NCBI RefSeq assembly: GCF_014049385.1
Contig: NZ_JACAOA010000003.1
Span: forward strand, 1 to 64,000
Reading direction: 5' to 3'
Length of the DNA: 64,000 nucleotides
From: Ruoffia halotolerans
GTDB taxonomy: Bacteria > Bacillota > Bacilli > Lactobacillales > Aerococcaceae
The position numbers and the translations under genes are program-made. The notes under the pieces are model-generated. The model was not told where the DNA came from, did not search any database, and worked only from the letters and a program-made list of their open reading frames with translations. Of the stretch, positions 1 to 8,582 are shown in pieces; the stretch's first letter is position 1; each line of letters starts with the position of its first letter.

Positions 1-257
1 TGTATTTGAATTTTTTTAAAACTTCAATATTTATAATATAAATCTAATCAAGGTTATATTGTCTATGCATACTAATTAAATCATCGGCATGTCAAACTAA
101 ACTGTACGTTTTTTATAAGTTGTTTAGTTGTCAATCACTCTCAGTTATTTGTAAATACCAATGCTAACAGCAATAACTCATTGTCACTTGCCTTGTATCC
201 TTTGCTTGTATGCTCCTCATTTACATACTCACGTCTCCAAGTAAAGTGCACGGCTTT
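1..257. other. non-coding flank of decayed IS
   Basis: AT-rich sequence with no open frame, RNA or hairpin that I recognise. It lies downstream of the 3' end of the decayed transposase and may contain the eroded end of that insertion sequence, but I cannot place a terminal inverted repeat. Confidence 0.3.
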
Positions 258-718
258 TCATGCTGTAGAAAGAATCGCTATATTTTGATCCTTGTATGCC
301 TTTGGAGTCAGATAACCTAGTGATCCATTAATACGAGCGTTATTGTACAAACTGTCATAATCAAATAGTCCTAAATCCAAATCTGCTTGCATTTCAAAGT
401 ACTCACATTAATAAATTCAGTTTTCAGGATCTAAAAGATTGCTTCTGCTACGGTATGGCCATACGGCTTAGCCATCGTGGTCAATAATTGCTCAATAACT
501 AAAGCTTCACGAGCCTTGTCAATATTTTTGTCTTTAAACTCGCTTCAACGATCAGTATGGAATATTTTGAGTCTATATAGATTAAATTTTATAGATGCAA
601 AGACTTGTATGATTAACTCTACTGTCTTATGAGGAACCGCACTATAATGAATAATCTCACGATTAAATAATTCAATGAGTATACAAACACAGTGCCAACG
701 TTGACCAACTTTAACTTC
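258..718 (-). pseudogene. IS3-family (IS150-like) transposase OrfB fragment, decayed
   Basis: On the minus strand the sequence reads as the integrase-core part of an IS3-family OrfB: KVGQRWHCVCILIELFNREI, then a FHTDR motif, then a stop where GSEF would be expected, then pieces such as KPYGHTVAEAIF, ILKTEF and YNNARINGSLGYLTPKAY. The aspartate of HTDR and the late AEAxF region are typical of the DDE core. Stops and frameshifts break it, and the N-terminal half is missing: similarity ends abruptly near 718, where GrpB-like sequence begins on the other strand. Identification is by remembered family motifs. Confidence 0.8.
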
Positions 719-719
719 A

Positions 720-1070
720 AAACCAATCATTGACATTGCAATTGAACTTAATCAATTTACTGACGGTGAAAAATGTATTTCAGCTTTAGAATCTGTCGGT
801 TACACTTCACATGGAACCAATATCTTACCGGATCGGTATTATTTTACTAAAGGTGAACCAAGAACACATTAAATTCATATGTATCAACATGGAAATAAGT
901 ATCTCTTAGAGCAGTTAAACTTTAGAGACTATCTTAGAGAAAACCCAAAAGCTAGAGATGATTATGAAAAATTGAAATTTAAATTGTCAAACCTAAATAA
1001 TAAAAATAAGCATAAATATGCTGAAGAAAAAAACGACTTTTATAAAAAATATCTTAGAAAAAATATGTAA
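720..1070 (+). pseudogene. GrpB/UPF0157 family protein, 5'-truncated with internal stop
   Basis: The plus frame from 720 reads KPIIDIAIEL, then SVGYTS..PDRYYFTKGEPRTH, a TAA stop at 870-872, and continues IHMYQHGNKYLLEQLNFRDYL..NPKARDDYEKLKFKL. This is the C-terminal two thirds of a GrpB-like (nucleotidyltransferase-fold) protein, in which PRTHHIHM is normally continuous. The N-terminus is replaced by the transposase relic and one codon has become a stop, so the gene is dead. The piece after the stop could be read from ATG 879 (63 aa), but no ribosome binding site is obvious. Confidence 0.8.
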
Positions 1071-1165
1071 TATAAATTAATGAATTAAAACCATTATTTT
1101 TTCATATAGTAATAGAAATGGTAATGGTTAGTAATGGTTTATAGCAATTGTAAACAAAGTTCGGG
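1071..1165. other. short intergenic stretch without recognised content
   Basis: Nothing recognised between the GrpB relic and the hairpin at 1166. A near-duplicated 'gtaatggtta' word occurs around 1120-1140 but no larger structure. Confidence 0.3.
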
Positions 1166-1213
1166 AATTAAAAAAGGCTTCCTACCAGCTTTTAGAAGCT
1201 GTTAGGAAACCTT
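1166..1213 (-). terminator. second terminator-like hairpin downstream of tmRNA
   Basis: On the minus strand GGTTTCCTAACAGCTTC and GAAGCTGGTAGGAAGCC-like arms form a long stem followed by a run of six T. It lies beyond the tmRNA's own terminator at 1301-1357. Between the two, 1229-1275 holds a GGAATTGAGGG/CCCTCAACTCC inverted repeat of unknown role. Confidence 0.6.
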
Positions 1214-1300
1214 AGTAAAGCTATTGTGGAGTTGAGGGGGTTCAATTCCCTGGCCAAACACCCTCAATTCCTATTTATCACATTAATAATCTTTTTCCTA

Positions 1301-1357
1301 TACAAAAATACACCAGCGTATCATAGCAATGGCCAAATCACTATGCGCTGGTGTTGT
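1301..1357 (-). terminator. tmRNA terminator
   Basis: Minus-strand ACACCAGCGCATAG and CTATGATACGCTGGTGT arms form a stem followed by ATTTTTGT. It sits about 40 nt after the mature 3' end of ssrA. Confidence 0.75.
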
Positions 1358-1397
1358 ATCATGCCCAGATTAACTGGACATAACTATATTTCAACAA

Positions 1398-1761
1398 TGG
1401 AGATGAGGAGATTCGAACTCCTGTCCAAATATCTCGCCACTTACGAATCTACGTCAATAGTTTATCCATTTAAAGTTTGGCTCACTGTTAGCCGATAAAC
1501 GGGCATCGCAGTTCGCGAGTCTGGTAATCTCTTATTTAACTTGCAGACGGAAAGTTAAATCGTATCCCACTGAATTTGAGACCGGTATCTGAGCACATGG
1601 GCGATGCCAGGCCGATCTTCACCCGCAGTTCTTAGGCTGCTAAAGCGAAATTATTGTTTGTATTGTTTGCAGTTATATTTAACTGTAGCGTTTTTAGGAA
1701 GTCGCTGCCTTCCTGACGCATCATAAGTTCGAACAATACCTGTCGAAACCAAGACATCCCC
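1398..1761 (-). ncRNA. ssrA: transfer-messenger RNA (tmRNA)
   Basis: About 364 nt. The 5' end GGGGATG pairs with CATCTCC at the 3' end to give the alanyl acceptor stem with a G-U pair, and the T arm GAGTTCGAATCTCC is intact. The discriminator A is followed by TTG, so CCA is not encoded. The internal reading frame (1632-1670) encodes the tag ANNTNNNFALAA followed by TAA. The RNA rescues stalled ribosomes together with SmpB and tags the product for proteolysis through the terminal LAA. A consensus promoter lies immediately upstream and a strong terminator downstream, so it is a single-gene unit. Confidence 0.95.
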
Positions 1762-1777
1762 GCTATGATACAAAATT

Positions 1778-1806
1778 ATTATAGCACCTTTTTCTATGAA
1801 TGTCAA
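1778..1806 (-). promoter_or_regulatory. consensus promoter of ssrA
   Basis: Perfect TTGACA (1801-1806) and TATAAT (1778-1783) on the minus strand with a 17-nt spacer, about 17 nt upstream of the mature tmRNA 5' end. Confidence 0.85.
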
Positions 1807-1818
1807 ACTTAGTCAGTG

Positions 1819-2604
1819 TTATACCCTACCATAGTCCCTCTCTAAGACAAATTTTTCCTCAGTCACTTGAATGATTTCTTGCGCACTATAACGTACTTCT
1901 TTCATTGATACTTGCCCTTCTCTATTGATAACAATCGCAGTCGTAGAAACTGTCCCAAAGTCTGGGTTACTTTGGATGAAGATGGACGAATGTTTCAACG
2001 CAACCTCTTTCTCTAATGCTTGTGGATAGTCTTTCAAATCTGGGTTAGGCGTTGTATCTTGAAACAAGTCAATCAAGTTGTCTAATTCTGGTATTGTCTC
2101 CTTAGCAAGAGTTTCAGCTAAGACTGCTTCGGATTTAAGTTGGCGATACTTGGACAGATCATCCTTCGTATTACTAAGGCTGTGAACTTCTTGATTATAA
2201 GGTTTGAATTCATCTCTCACATTATCATATCTGTACAAGTCATCGATTGTCCCAAACAACAGATGATAGCCTTCATACTTCTTGCGGTCCGCCCGTAATT
2301 GCCTAACGTAATCTAAGACACTAACATCACTTGTTAGAAAATCAGTAATCAGTCCCCCACGTGATAAAGGGTCAACTGGAACATGCTCCGTGAAAGGTTG
2401 GTTGGTTAAAGCAGCAAAGCGCCCCGTCGTTGTGATGGCCAACCAAGTACCACCAGCCTTCATATCACGGCCCCCAAGAATAGTTGGATGATCCTTCCAA
2501 AAATGAATGGGCAAACTTTCCCTTTGATAAGCTTCATCCCGATTAGCAATTAATACAAATGGCGCTTGAGCACCTTCTTCGCTTCGAAAAGTTATTAAGC
2601 ACAT
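1819..2604 (-). CDS. NRDE/TANGO2 family protein
   Basis: 261 aa. It begins MCLITF with Cys2 at the position of an N-terminal nucleophile, followed by ANRDE (residues 20-24), the motif that names the NRDE (transport and Golgi organisation 2) family. The family has an Ntn-hydrolase-like fold and its bacterial role is not settled; eukaryotic members have been linked to haem or lipid handling. The full usual length is present, with an ATG start preceded by a weak GAGG. It lies between ssrA and ald and is transcribed alone on the minus strand. Confidence 0.8.
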   Translation of the reverse strand: MCLITFRSEEGAQAPFVLIANRDEAYQRESLPIHFWKDHPTILGGRDMKAGGTWLAITTTGRFAALTNQPFTEHVPVDPLSRGGLITDFLTSDVSVLDYVRQLRADRKKYEGYHLLFGTIDDLYRYDNVRDEFKPYNQEVHSLSNTKDDLSKYRQLKSEAVLAETLAKETIPELDNLIDLFQDTTPNPDLKDYPQALEKEVALKHSSIFIQSNPDFGTVSTTAIVINREGQVSMKEVRYSAQEIIQVTEEKFVLERDYGRV

Positions 2605-2905
2605 TTTATATACCTCGTCTTTAACTAAATATTTCTTTTAACTAGTATATCATTCTATTCGTGAATAAGAATCTATATGCTTTTTTTCTTTTATTAGGCA
2701 ATATAATAAAATAGTCTACTACTTTATTATATAATAACATAATATTTTTTTATACTTTCTTGCTTATTAGTATGAAAATACCAATAATACGCTTTTTTAG
2801 AAAAAATTAAGCATATTATTATAACTTTTTCACAATTCATGTTATACTATTTTTGTCGGAAATTTATAACTATGAATTTTAAAAAATTAGAGGAGAGAAT
2901 AATTT
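2605..2905 (+). promoter_or_regulatory. ald upstream region with extended -10 promoter
   Basis: This 300-bp intergenic region is very AT-rich. The best promoter is TGtTATACT (-10 at 2843-2848 with an upstream TG), with no good -35. A strong GAGGAGAG ribosome binding site follows at about 2890. I see no other gene or structured RNA here. Confidence 0.5.
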
Positions 2906-4021
2906 ATGATAATTGGAATTCCTAAAGAAATTAAACCAAATGAAGATCGCGTTGGTATGACACCCGGTAACGTGCAAACGTTAGTGGATGCAGGTAATAC
3001 TGTGTATGTTGAAAAACACGCTGGTGACGGATCAGGTTTTACTGATGAGGAATATATTGAAGCTGGCGCAGAAATCAAAGATGACGCAAAAGACGTATGG
3101 GCCGCTGATATGGTAATTAAAGTAAAAGAACCTCTACCAGAAGAATATGATTACTTCCACGATGGATTAATCTTATTCGCATATTTACATCTTGCTCCAG
3201 AAGTAAAATTAACACAAGCTCTTCTAGATAAAGGTGTTACAGGAATCGCATACGAAACAATGGTTGAGAATGGTGCGCTACCATTACTTATCCCAATGAG
3301 TGAAGTAGCTGGACGAATGGCTGTACAAATTGGTGCTCACTTCCTAGAAAAACAAAACGGTGGTCGTGGAATTCTATTAGATGGTCTACCAGGCGTGAGC
3401 AGTGCCCACGTTGTTGTTATTGGTGGAGGTATCGTGGGATACAACGCAGCGAGACTCTCAGTTGGTATGGGAGCTAAAGTAACAATTTTAGATATTAATC
3501 CACAACGTTTAGCTGAATTAGAAGACTTATTAGGTGGACAAGTTGAAACACTAATGTCTACTGAAGAAAATATTGCGAAAGTAATCCAAGATGCTGACGT
3601 GGCTATTGGTTCTGTATTAATCCCAGGACGTCGCGCACCAATCTTAGTAACTGAAGAAATGGTTAAAACGATGAAAGAAGGATCTGTGATCGTCGATATC
3701 GCTGTTGACCAAGGTGGTAACTTTGAAACAACGACTCACGCGACAACACATAAAGACCCTGTATACATTAAACATGGTGTTGTTCACTATACAGTTGCAA
3801 ACATTCCAGGTGCTGTACCACGAACTGCGACATTAGGATTAACTAACGTAACATTACGTTACGCACAAGAAATTATCAATAAAGGTGTTAAAGAAGCAGC
3901 TTTAGGTAACTCAACCATCTTAACAGGAATTAATACTTATAAAGGTATTCTTACTCAAGAAGGTGTTGCTGAATCACAAGACCGTGAATATCAAGAAGCT
4001 AAAGAATTATTAAAAGATTAA
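2906..4021 (+). CDS. ald: alanine dehydrogenase
   Basis: 371 aa, the normal family length. It catalyses reversible NAD-dependent deamination of L-alanine to pyruvate and ammonia in the cytosol. The N-terminal domain starts [20 protein letters not shown], and the NAD-binding segment is [20 protein letters not shown] around residues 171-190 followed by [15 protein letters not shown] and [16 protein letters not shown] near the end are conserved family blocks. It has its own promoter and a strong terminator, so it is monocistronic. With the pyruvate oxidase at 57.8 kb it points to active pyruvate/alanine metabolism. Confidence 0.95.
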   Translation: MIIGIPKEIKPNEDRVGMTPGNVQTLVDAGNTVYVEKHAGDGSGFTDEEYIEAGAEIKDDAKDVWAADMVIKVKEPLPEEYDYFHDGLILFAYLHLAPEVKLTQALLDKGVTGIAYETMVENGALPLLIPMSEVAGRMAVQIGAHFLEKQNGGRGILLDGLPGVSSAHVVVIGGGIVGYNAARLSVGMGAKVTILDINPQRLAELEDLLGGQVETLMSTEENIAKVIQDADVAIGSVLIPGRRAPILVTEEMVKTMKEGSVIVDIAVDQGGNFETTTHATTHKDPVYIKHGVVHYTVANIPGAVPRTATLGLTNVTLRYAQEIINKGVKEAALGNSTILTGINTYKGILTQEGVAESQDREYQEAKELLKD

Positions 4022-4030
4022 TTTAATTCA

Positions 4031-4065
4031 AAAAACGTCATCCTTATAAGGATGACGTTTTTTTT
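4031..4065 (+). terminator. ald terminator
   Basis: Perfect AACGTCATCCTT/AAGGATGACGTT stem with a minimal loop, flanked by A and T runs, so it could work in both directions. Confidence 0.9.
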
Positions 4066-4214
4066 GCCTTACATTACCTACTGCGTCTTTTAGAATGAGC
4101 ATGCCGAAATATTCTTTTCATACTTTTAGATTCATAACACCGATTTTCTTATCACATGCTGGGCCGGCATTATTCTATATAAGGATTATAATTAAAGTAA
4201 TACCTTTTTTTCAG

Positions 4215-4266
4215 AGTGACAAAGTGTTACTCTCGTGCTATACTCTCATAGTGACATTCTGTCACT
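4215..4266 (+). promoter_or_regulatory. TetR-gene promoter with two palindromic operators
   Basis: A promoter GTGACA (4216-4221), 17-nt spacer, TGcTATACT (-10 at 4239-4244) predicts transcription from about 4251. Two 17-bp dyads of the form AGTGACA-N3-TGTYACT overlap it: 4215-4231 (on the -35) and 4250-4266 (perfect arms, at the start point), with centres 35 bp apart. This placement fits repression by the TetR-type protein encoded immediately downstream. The operators are read directly; who binds them is inference. Confidence 0.8.
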
Positions 4267-4291
4267 GATAAGCCATAGAGGAGGTTTTGAT

Positions 4292-4903
4292 ATTCCAAAA
4301 GATACTTTTTTACATTTAGATGCTGAAAAACGCGTACAGATTGAATTGATTTTATTGGATGTTCTTTATGATCAGCCGCTGAGTCAAGTGAAGGTGTCAG
4401 AAATCATTTCTTTAATGAATATGTCTCGGGGCGCTTTTTATAAGTATTTTAAAGATTTGGCTGATGCGAATGATTATTTAATATCAACTGTTGCACGCGC
4501 AATTCATATTGATATTATGCAGCACATTCAACAAAGCGAGGATGCCCTATTTGATGGGATTGCGAATTACTTGAAGGCAATTAGTCACCTCGATCATCAG
4601 GATATTCGATGGAAACAAATCAAATTCTTAACTGGAAGTGATCAAGTAATATTCTCGAGACGTCGTAAAGTTCCATCTGAATCACAGATGTTTGATCAAT
4701 GGTTTACGATATTAGAGAAGAATCACCTTGATATCTCAAATAATGAAGAAGCCATCAGCTTTTTATACTTTGTCATGTCATTGGTTACAAATAGTTTAAC
4801 TGAATATATCGCTAATGAATGGGATTCACAGACACTTCTCTTAGAATACGAACGAAAGGTTTATTGGTTACTTCATGGCATAAACAATACAAAAGGAGAG
4901 TAA
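4292..4903 (+). CDS. TetR/AcrR family transcriptional regulator, ATT start likely
   Basis: The frame is open from GTG 4235, but that codon lies inside the predicted promoter and operator. A strong AGAGGAGG (4277-4284) is followed after 7 nt by ATT at 4292, in frame, giving about 203 aa that begin just before the HTH; no ATG, GTG or TTG is better placed. The N-terminal HTH reads VKVSEIISLMNMSRGAFYKYF, the usual TetR recognition helix. The C-terminal ligand domain is unspecific. The stop is one base before the start of the DUF2871 gene, so the two form an operon. It is probably a self-repressing regulator of that membrane protein; the signal is unknown. Confidence 0.8.
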   Translation: MPKDTFLHLDAEKRVQIELILLDVLYDQPLSQVKVSEIISLMNMSRGAFYKYFKDLADANDYLISTVARAIHIDIMQHIQQSEDALFDGIANYLKAISHLDHQDIRWKQIKFLTGSDQVIFSRRRKVPSESQMFDQWFTILEKNHLDISNNEEAISFLYFVMSLVTNSLTEYIANEWDSQTLLLEYERKVYWLLHGINNTKGE

Positions 4904-4904
4904 T

Positions 4905-5315
4905 ATGCAACACAAATTAGCACGTACGAGTATGATTTATATGATTTTAGGTTTGGCTTTCGGATTATTTGATCGTGAATTTGCTCGTATTTATGACTTT
5001 ACTGGATACACTCAACTAGGCGTTCTACACACACATACGTTAATTTTAGGAATGTTCTTTTTCTTAATTGTATTAATTCTTGAACACCAATTTAAATTAA
5101 GCGCACACCGCCATTATAAAAAATTCATTATGTTCTACCAATCTGGTTTAGGTATATCTTTACTAATTATGTTAATCCATGGATCAATGATTGTGATGGG
5201 AATGGAATCATCTGCAATGATGTCTGGGATTGCTGGTATTGGGCATATTCTACTAACAATTGGTCTTGGCTTTTTCTTTAAAGTATTAATGGATAGTATT
5301 AAAGCAGTTAAATAG
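4905..5315 (+). CDS. DUF2871-type membrane protein
   Basis: 136 aa with four predicted membrane helices (about residues 8-24, 42-60, 78-98 and 106-126). Conserved-looking His pairs LHTHTLILG (residues 41-49) and EHQF/SAHRHY lie at membrane edges and could bind metal or haem; that is inference. I recognise the sequence as the DUF2871 family, whose function is unknown. It is translationally linked to the upstream TetR gene (1-bp gap, GGAG at the TetR stop). The strict pairing with a local regulator suggests a stress or solute response. Confidence 0.7.
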   Translation: MQHKLARTSMIYMILGLAFGLFDREFARIYDFTGYTQLGVLHTHTLILGMFFFLIVLILEHQFKLSAHRHYKKFIMFYQSGLGISLLIMLIHGSMIVMGMESSAMMSGIAGIGHILLTIGLGFFFKVLMDSIKAVK

Positions 5316-5325
5316 TTTTATTTAA

Positions 5326-5370
5326 TAAGAGCCCCCTTTTAATCCTCGTTTGGATTTGAGGGGGCTCTTA
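5326..5370 (+). terminator. hairpin after TetR/DUF2871 operon
   Basis: TAAGAGCCCCC and GGGGGCTCTTA form an 11-bp perfect stem. No T run follows closely, so its terminator function is less certain. Confidence 0.65.
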
Positions 5371-5385
5371 ATAGCTTGTACCTGA

Positions 5386-5700
5386 TTAATTCGAATTATT
5401 TATTTGATCAATTTTTTCAACAGCTTCGGTGAAACAATTTTTTAGTTGATTAATTGTTTCGATCGTTATCAATAAATTCTCTTCTGGAATATCAACTGAT
5501 TTTATAACTTCTTTTTTATATTAATGATAATACCGATCCAACAACGCGTCACCCTCACTTGTAGTGCTTATATAAGTGATTCGTTTATCTGTTGTTGACT
5601 ATTCTCGAATTACTATACCTTTGCTTTATAAGCTTGCCTTTAAATCTTGAAAACTACTCTCTCATTATGCCCCTTCAAATCATTACCTAATATAAATATA
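5386..5700 (-). pseudogene. MarR-family regulator, decayed
   Basis: The minus frame ending at TAA 5386-5388 reads VIRE, stop, STTDKRITYISTTSEGDALL, DRYYH, stop, YKKEVIKSVDIPEENLL..LKNCFTEAVEKIDQINN. The DKR..TYI-T-GD pattern is the MarR winged-helix wing and following helix. Two in-frame stops and loss of the N-terminal HTH make it a relic. It may once have controlled the divergent cupin gene, but this is inference. Confidence 0.7.
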
Positions 5701-5744
5701 TTTTGCTCCCTCAATACTTTTTTTATAAACAACATTTATATTAT

Positions 5745-5773
5745 TTGACAAAATTTTATGTAAACGTTATTGT
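5745..5773 (+). promoter_or_regulatory. promoter of cupin gene
   Basis: TTGACA (5745-5750), 17-nt spacer, TATTGT (5768-5773). A GAGGAGG ribosome binding site follows at 5812-5818. Confidence 0.75.
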
Positions 5774-5825
5774 CTATGTAACATATGTATTTTAGATGTG
5801 TAAACTATTACGAGGAGGATTTAAT

Positions 5826-6248
5826 ATGGAATTTGACTACAAGGACCATGGTAAAAAGCCGTATGTAATAAATATCGAAGATGCAACAAAGGAAAATAAT
5901 AACTATCGTACTACAATTTGGACAGGCGAAAAATTACAAGTAACTGTCATGTCAATTCAACCAGGTGATGATATTGGTTTAGAAGTACACGAAGGCATTG
6001 ATCAATTTATTCGAATTGAAGATGGTGAAGGCTTATGTAAGATGGGGCCAACTGAAGATGATTTAAATGTACAAATAGAAGTATCTGATGATGATGCTGT
6101 ATTTGTTCCAGCAAATATGTGGCATAATATCGAGAATACTGGAGATAAACCACTTAAGTTATATACAATATATGCTGGACCAGATCACTTAGAAGGAACA
6201 GTCCACCCAACTCATGCAGATGCAGAAAACGATCCGAATGAACATTAA
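5826..6248 (+). CDS. cupin-domain protein
   Basis: 140 aa from ATG 5826, chosen because GAGGAGGATTTAAT lies directly upstream; an in-frame ATG 30 nt earlier lacks one. It is a single small beta-barrel cupin: first motif GDDIGLEVHEGIDQFIRIEDGEG (about residues 50-72) with metal-type His60 and Glu residues, and second motif VFVPANMWHNIENTG with the usual PxxxxHxxxN. The C-terminus is His/Asp/Glu-rich (HPTHADAENDPNEH). Such stand-alone cupins often act as isomerases or dioxygenase-like metal proteins; the substrate cannot be inferred. Monocistronic, with promoter and terminator. Confidence 0.85.
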   Translation: MEFDYKDHGKKPYVINIEDATKENNNYRTTIWTGEKLQVTVMSIQPGDDIGLEVHEGIDQFIRIEDGEGLCKMGPTEDDLNVQIEVSDDDAVFVPANMWHNIENTGDKPLKLYTIYAGPDHLEGTVHPTHADAENDPNEH

Positions 6249-6269
6249 ATAAACAATCATTAACAAAGC

Positions 6270-6316
6270 AACTCTGATCCGGTGTTAGTTCATGACATTG
6301 GCTCAGAGTTTTTATA
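6270..6316 (+). terminator. terminator of cupin gene
   Basis: AACTCTGA/TCAGAGTT outer stem with a further partial inner stem and a T-rich tail. Confidence 0.75.
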
Positions 6317-6396
6317 TATATTTTTAGTACGTCTTGCAAAGTCCAATTATAATGCTTACAATTAGGTTATATGTTTTTCAAAGAAAGGTGATTACC

Positions 6397-7074
6397 GTGT
6401 CAGAACTTATACAGATTAATAATCTTACAATAAAAGCAAATACGCAAACAATCATAAGTAACTTATCATTCGACGTTCAGCCCAACGAAATTCTTACGAT
6501 TAATGGCCCTTCTGGGAGCGGTAAAAGTACCGTACTCAAATATCTTGCGCAATTACAAAGCCCTGCTTTAACAACGTCAGGTGACTATTTATTCAAAGGA
6601 AAGAATGCCGAAGACATTGATCCCATTGAATTACGTCAAAATATCTCTTATTGTTTCCAATCGCCCACCTTATTTGGTGAGACGGTGCGCGATAACTTAC
6701 GGTTTAGTTATGATATTCGTAATATGGACTTTGATGAAGAACTTGCGAAAGATTTACTTTCACATGTTCAATTATCGGAGTCGTATTTGGATAAAGACAT
6801 TACAACTTTATCTGGTGGAGAAAAACAACGTGTGGCTTTAATTCGTAACGTTCAATTCCGGCCTGATATTCTCTTACTTGATGAAATTACAAGTGCGTTA
6901 GATTCAGATACTCGAAAAATCATCTGGGAATGGTTAAATCAATACCGTAAGGAAAACAAGGTTACAGTGATTATAGTCAGCCACATTAAAAAAGAACAAC
7001 AATTAGCTGACCGAATTATTACCTTAGATAAGATAGGCTCCGATGAAAGTGAGGAAAATCATGAACCAGCTTAA
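6397..7074 (+). CDS. fetA: ABC transporter ATP-binding protein, FetA-like
   Basis: 225 aa from GTG 6397, preceded by AAAGAAAGGTG. Walker A GPSGSGKST (about residues 36-44), signature LSGGEKQR, Walker B ILLLDEITSALD and switch His (VSHIKKE) are all present, so the ATPase should be active. It overlaps by 14 bases a UPF0014/FetB-type permease. In E. coli the FetAB pair exports iron and helps oxidative-stress resistance; the assignment here rests on the permease family and pairing, so the exported ion is inference. Export of excess iron would suit an organism that makes H2O2 with pyruvate oxidase. Confidence 0.8.
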   Translation: MSELIQINNLTIKANTQTIISNLSFDVQPNEILTINGPSGSGKSTVLKYLAQLQSPALTTSGDYLFKGKNAEDIDPIELRQNISYCFQSPTLFGETVRDNLRFSYDIRNMDFDEELAKDLLSHVQLSESYLDKDITTLSGGEKQRVALIRNVQFRPDILLLDEITSALDSDTRKIIWEWLNQYRKENKVTVIIVSHIKKEQQLADRIITLDKIGSDESEENHEPA

Positions 7075-7840
7075 TGTAACCCCAACTTCTTTAGTTTTAT
7101 CATTTATTTTAGTCATTATTGCGATTGTTATTTCATACAGAGAAAAATTAAAACTTGAAAAAGAGTTAATTATTGCGATTGTCCGCATGATTGTTCAACT
7201 CGTTGTGGTTGGGTACCTTTTACAAGGAATTTTCCAAGTTGATAACACCTTTGTAACACTAGCGATGATGCTAGTCATGATATTGAATGCTAGCTGGAAT
7301 GCGGGACAACGTGGTAAAGGGCTGAAAAATGCGTTTATCAATTCTTTAATTGCGATCTTAACCACAGCAACCATTACGATTAGTGTGCTTGTTCTTTCAG
7401 GTAGTTTAGAATTCACACCGTCACAACTCATTCCAATTACTGGGATGATTATCGGGGGCTCAATGAGTTCGATAGGTTTAGCTTTCTCTACCCTATCACA
7501 GACGTTTACAGACCAAGCACAAGCCGTTCAAGAAAAACTGGCTCTTGGTGCGACACCTTATCAAGCTTCCAAATCGATTCTAAAAGCAACAATGAGTCGG
7601 GGGTTACAACCAACGATTGATAATACGAAGACGGTAGGAATAGTGACTTTACCTGGGATGATGGCTGGTTTGATGTTTGCGGGAATTGATCCTGCTAAAG
7701 CCATTCTTTACCAAATTATGGTTATGTTTATGATGCTAGCCTCTACAGCAATCTCTACTTATATCGCAACTTACTTAACGTATCGTTCATTCTTTAGTGA
7801 CCGACACCAATTACGTACAAATCGATTACAAGATAAATAA
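7061..7840 (+). CDS. fetB: ABC transporter permease, UPF0014/FetB-like
   Basis: 259 aa starting MNQLNVTPTSL at ATG 7061 (GAGGAAAATC upstream, inside the fetA end). About seven membrane helices. Diagnostic family blocks include LMVMILNASWNAGQRGKG-like (MILNASWNAGQRGKG near residues 73-87), PITGMIIGGSMSSIGL and LPGMMAGLMFAGIDPAKAI, which match the YbbM/FetB family. Together with the upstream ATPase it makes a complete two-gene exporter, probably a dimer of each, in the cytoplasmic membrane. Confidence 0.8.
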   Translation: MNQLNVTPTSLVLSFILVIIAIVISYREKLKLEKELIIAIVRMIVQLVVVGYLLQGIFQVDNTFVTLAMMLVMILNASWNAGQRGKGLKNAFINSLIAILTTATITISVLVLSGSLEFTPSQLIPITGMIIGGSMSSIGLAFSTLSQTFTDQAQAVQEKLALGATPYQASKSILKATMSRGLQPTIDNTKTVGIVTLPGMMAGLMFAGIDPAKAILYQIMVMFMMLASTAISTYIATYLTYRSFFSDRHQLRTNRLQDK

Positions 7841-7882
7841 AAAAATGAGTTAGTGAGATATTTCTCTCTAACTCATTTTTTT
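7841..7882. terminator. bidirectional terminator between fetB and 7882 gene
   Basis: AAAAAATGAGTTAG/CTAACTCATTTTTT stem with A/T runs on both sides serves the convergent genes; it overlaps the stop codon of the minus-strand gene. Confidence 0.85.
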
Positions 7883-8490
7883 TATGACAATTTAGTTGTG
7901 TCGCTGTCTGCTTCTTCCTTGCTTTCTTCTTCAGCTAATACAGCGATGTCTTCATTGACTAAGGGTTCTTCTGTGGGTTCAGTTGTTTCTGTGACTTCTA
8001 TTTCAGGTTCTGGTTCGACGTTTTTCGAATCACCAATCGTAACTTGTGCTAACTCTTCTTTTGTTTTCTTCATTTCATCTTGCATGAATACTATTCCTAA
8101 ACTAATTAAGACTGGTAATAGGATAAACAGTGTCGCATTTTCAAAGAATTTTTGCCAGTACAATGATGTGAAATCAAAGGCATTCTGAAACGCAGCAGTT
8201 TGGGCATTCATTGCTGATTCCGCAATCACTTCGTTATTCATTGCTAATTGCTCAAGCGCTAAGGATGTTGCTGCAAAGTTAATCTCTCTAGCTGTTTGAA
8301 AGTAAGCTGTGATGAAAGCGAAGATTGCTCCAATGAGTACGATAAAGATATATCCCTTATAATTGCGTCCATTTTCTCCCACTTCGCTACCAGATTGTTG
8401 ATTAAACCAAACTGTAAAGCGATTCCATAAGTTAAATTGGTTGATGAGTAAGATAACTAATATTACTATCACTACAATTTCAAAAACCAT
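7882..8490 (-). CDS. membrane protein of unknown function
   Basis: 202 aa with a strong GAGGAGG ribosome binding site. It has three likely membrane segments: residues 2-19 (signal-anchor like), 46-66 and about 118-137. Between the last two is an Ala/Asn-rich amphipathic stretch, and the final 60 residues are very acidic (Glu/Thr/Val) and probably cytosolic and disordered. I do not recognise the family. It is alone on its strand and convergent to fetAB; it could be envelope-associated. Confidence 0.65.
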   Translation of the reverse strand: MVFEIVVIVILVILLINQFNLWNRFTVWFNQQSGSEVGENGRNYKGYIFIVLIGAIFAFITAYFQTAREINFAATSLALEQLAMNNEVIAESAMNAQTAAFQNAFDFTSLYWQKFFENATLFILLPVLISLGIVFMQDEMKKTKEELAQVTIGDSKNVEPEPEIEVTETTEPTEEPLVNEDIAVLAEEESKEEADSDTTKLS

Positions 8491-8582
8491 TTATTTTCCT
8501 CCTCAATTTTTTAATCTCTTTCGTTCCATTATAGCGATGTTATTAGTTAAAAGTAAAATGAAAATGACTGTATCGAGTATTT

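Noticed and set aside
1226-1280. tRNA-like 3' half (GGTTCAATTCCC)
   Set aside because: The T-stem does not pair over five bases and no other tRNA arm can be placed; it is better explained as a GGAATTGAGGG/CCCTCAACTCC inverted repeat.
4235-4291. N-terminal extension of the TetR-type protein from GTG 4235
   Set aside because: The codon lies within the -35/-10 spacer region of a strong promoter and has no ribosome binding site.
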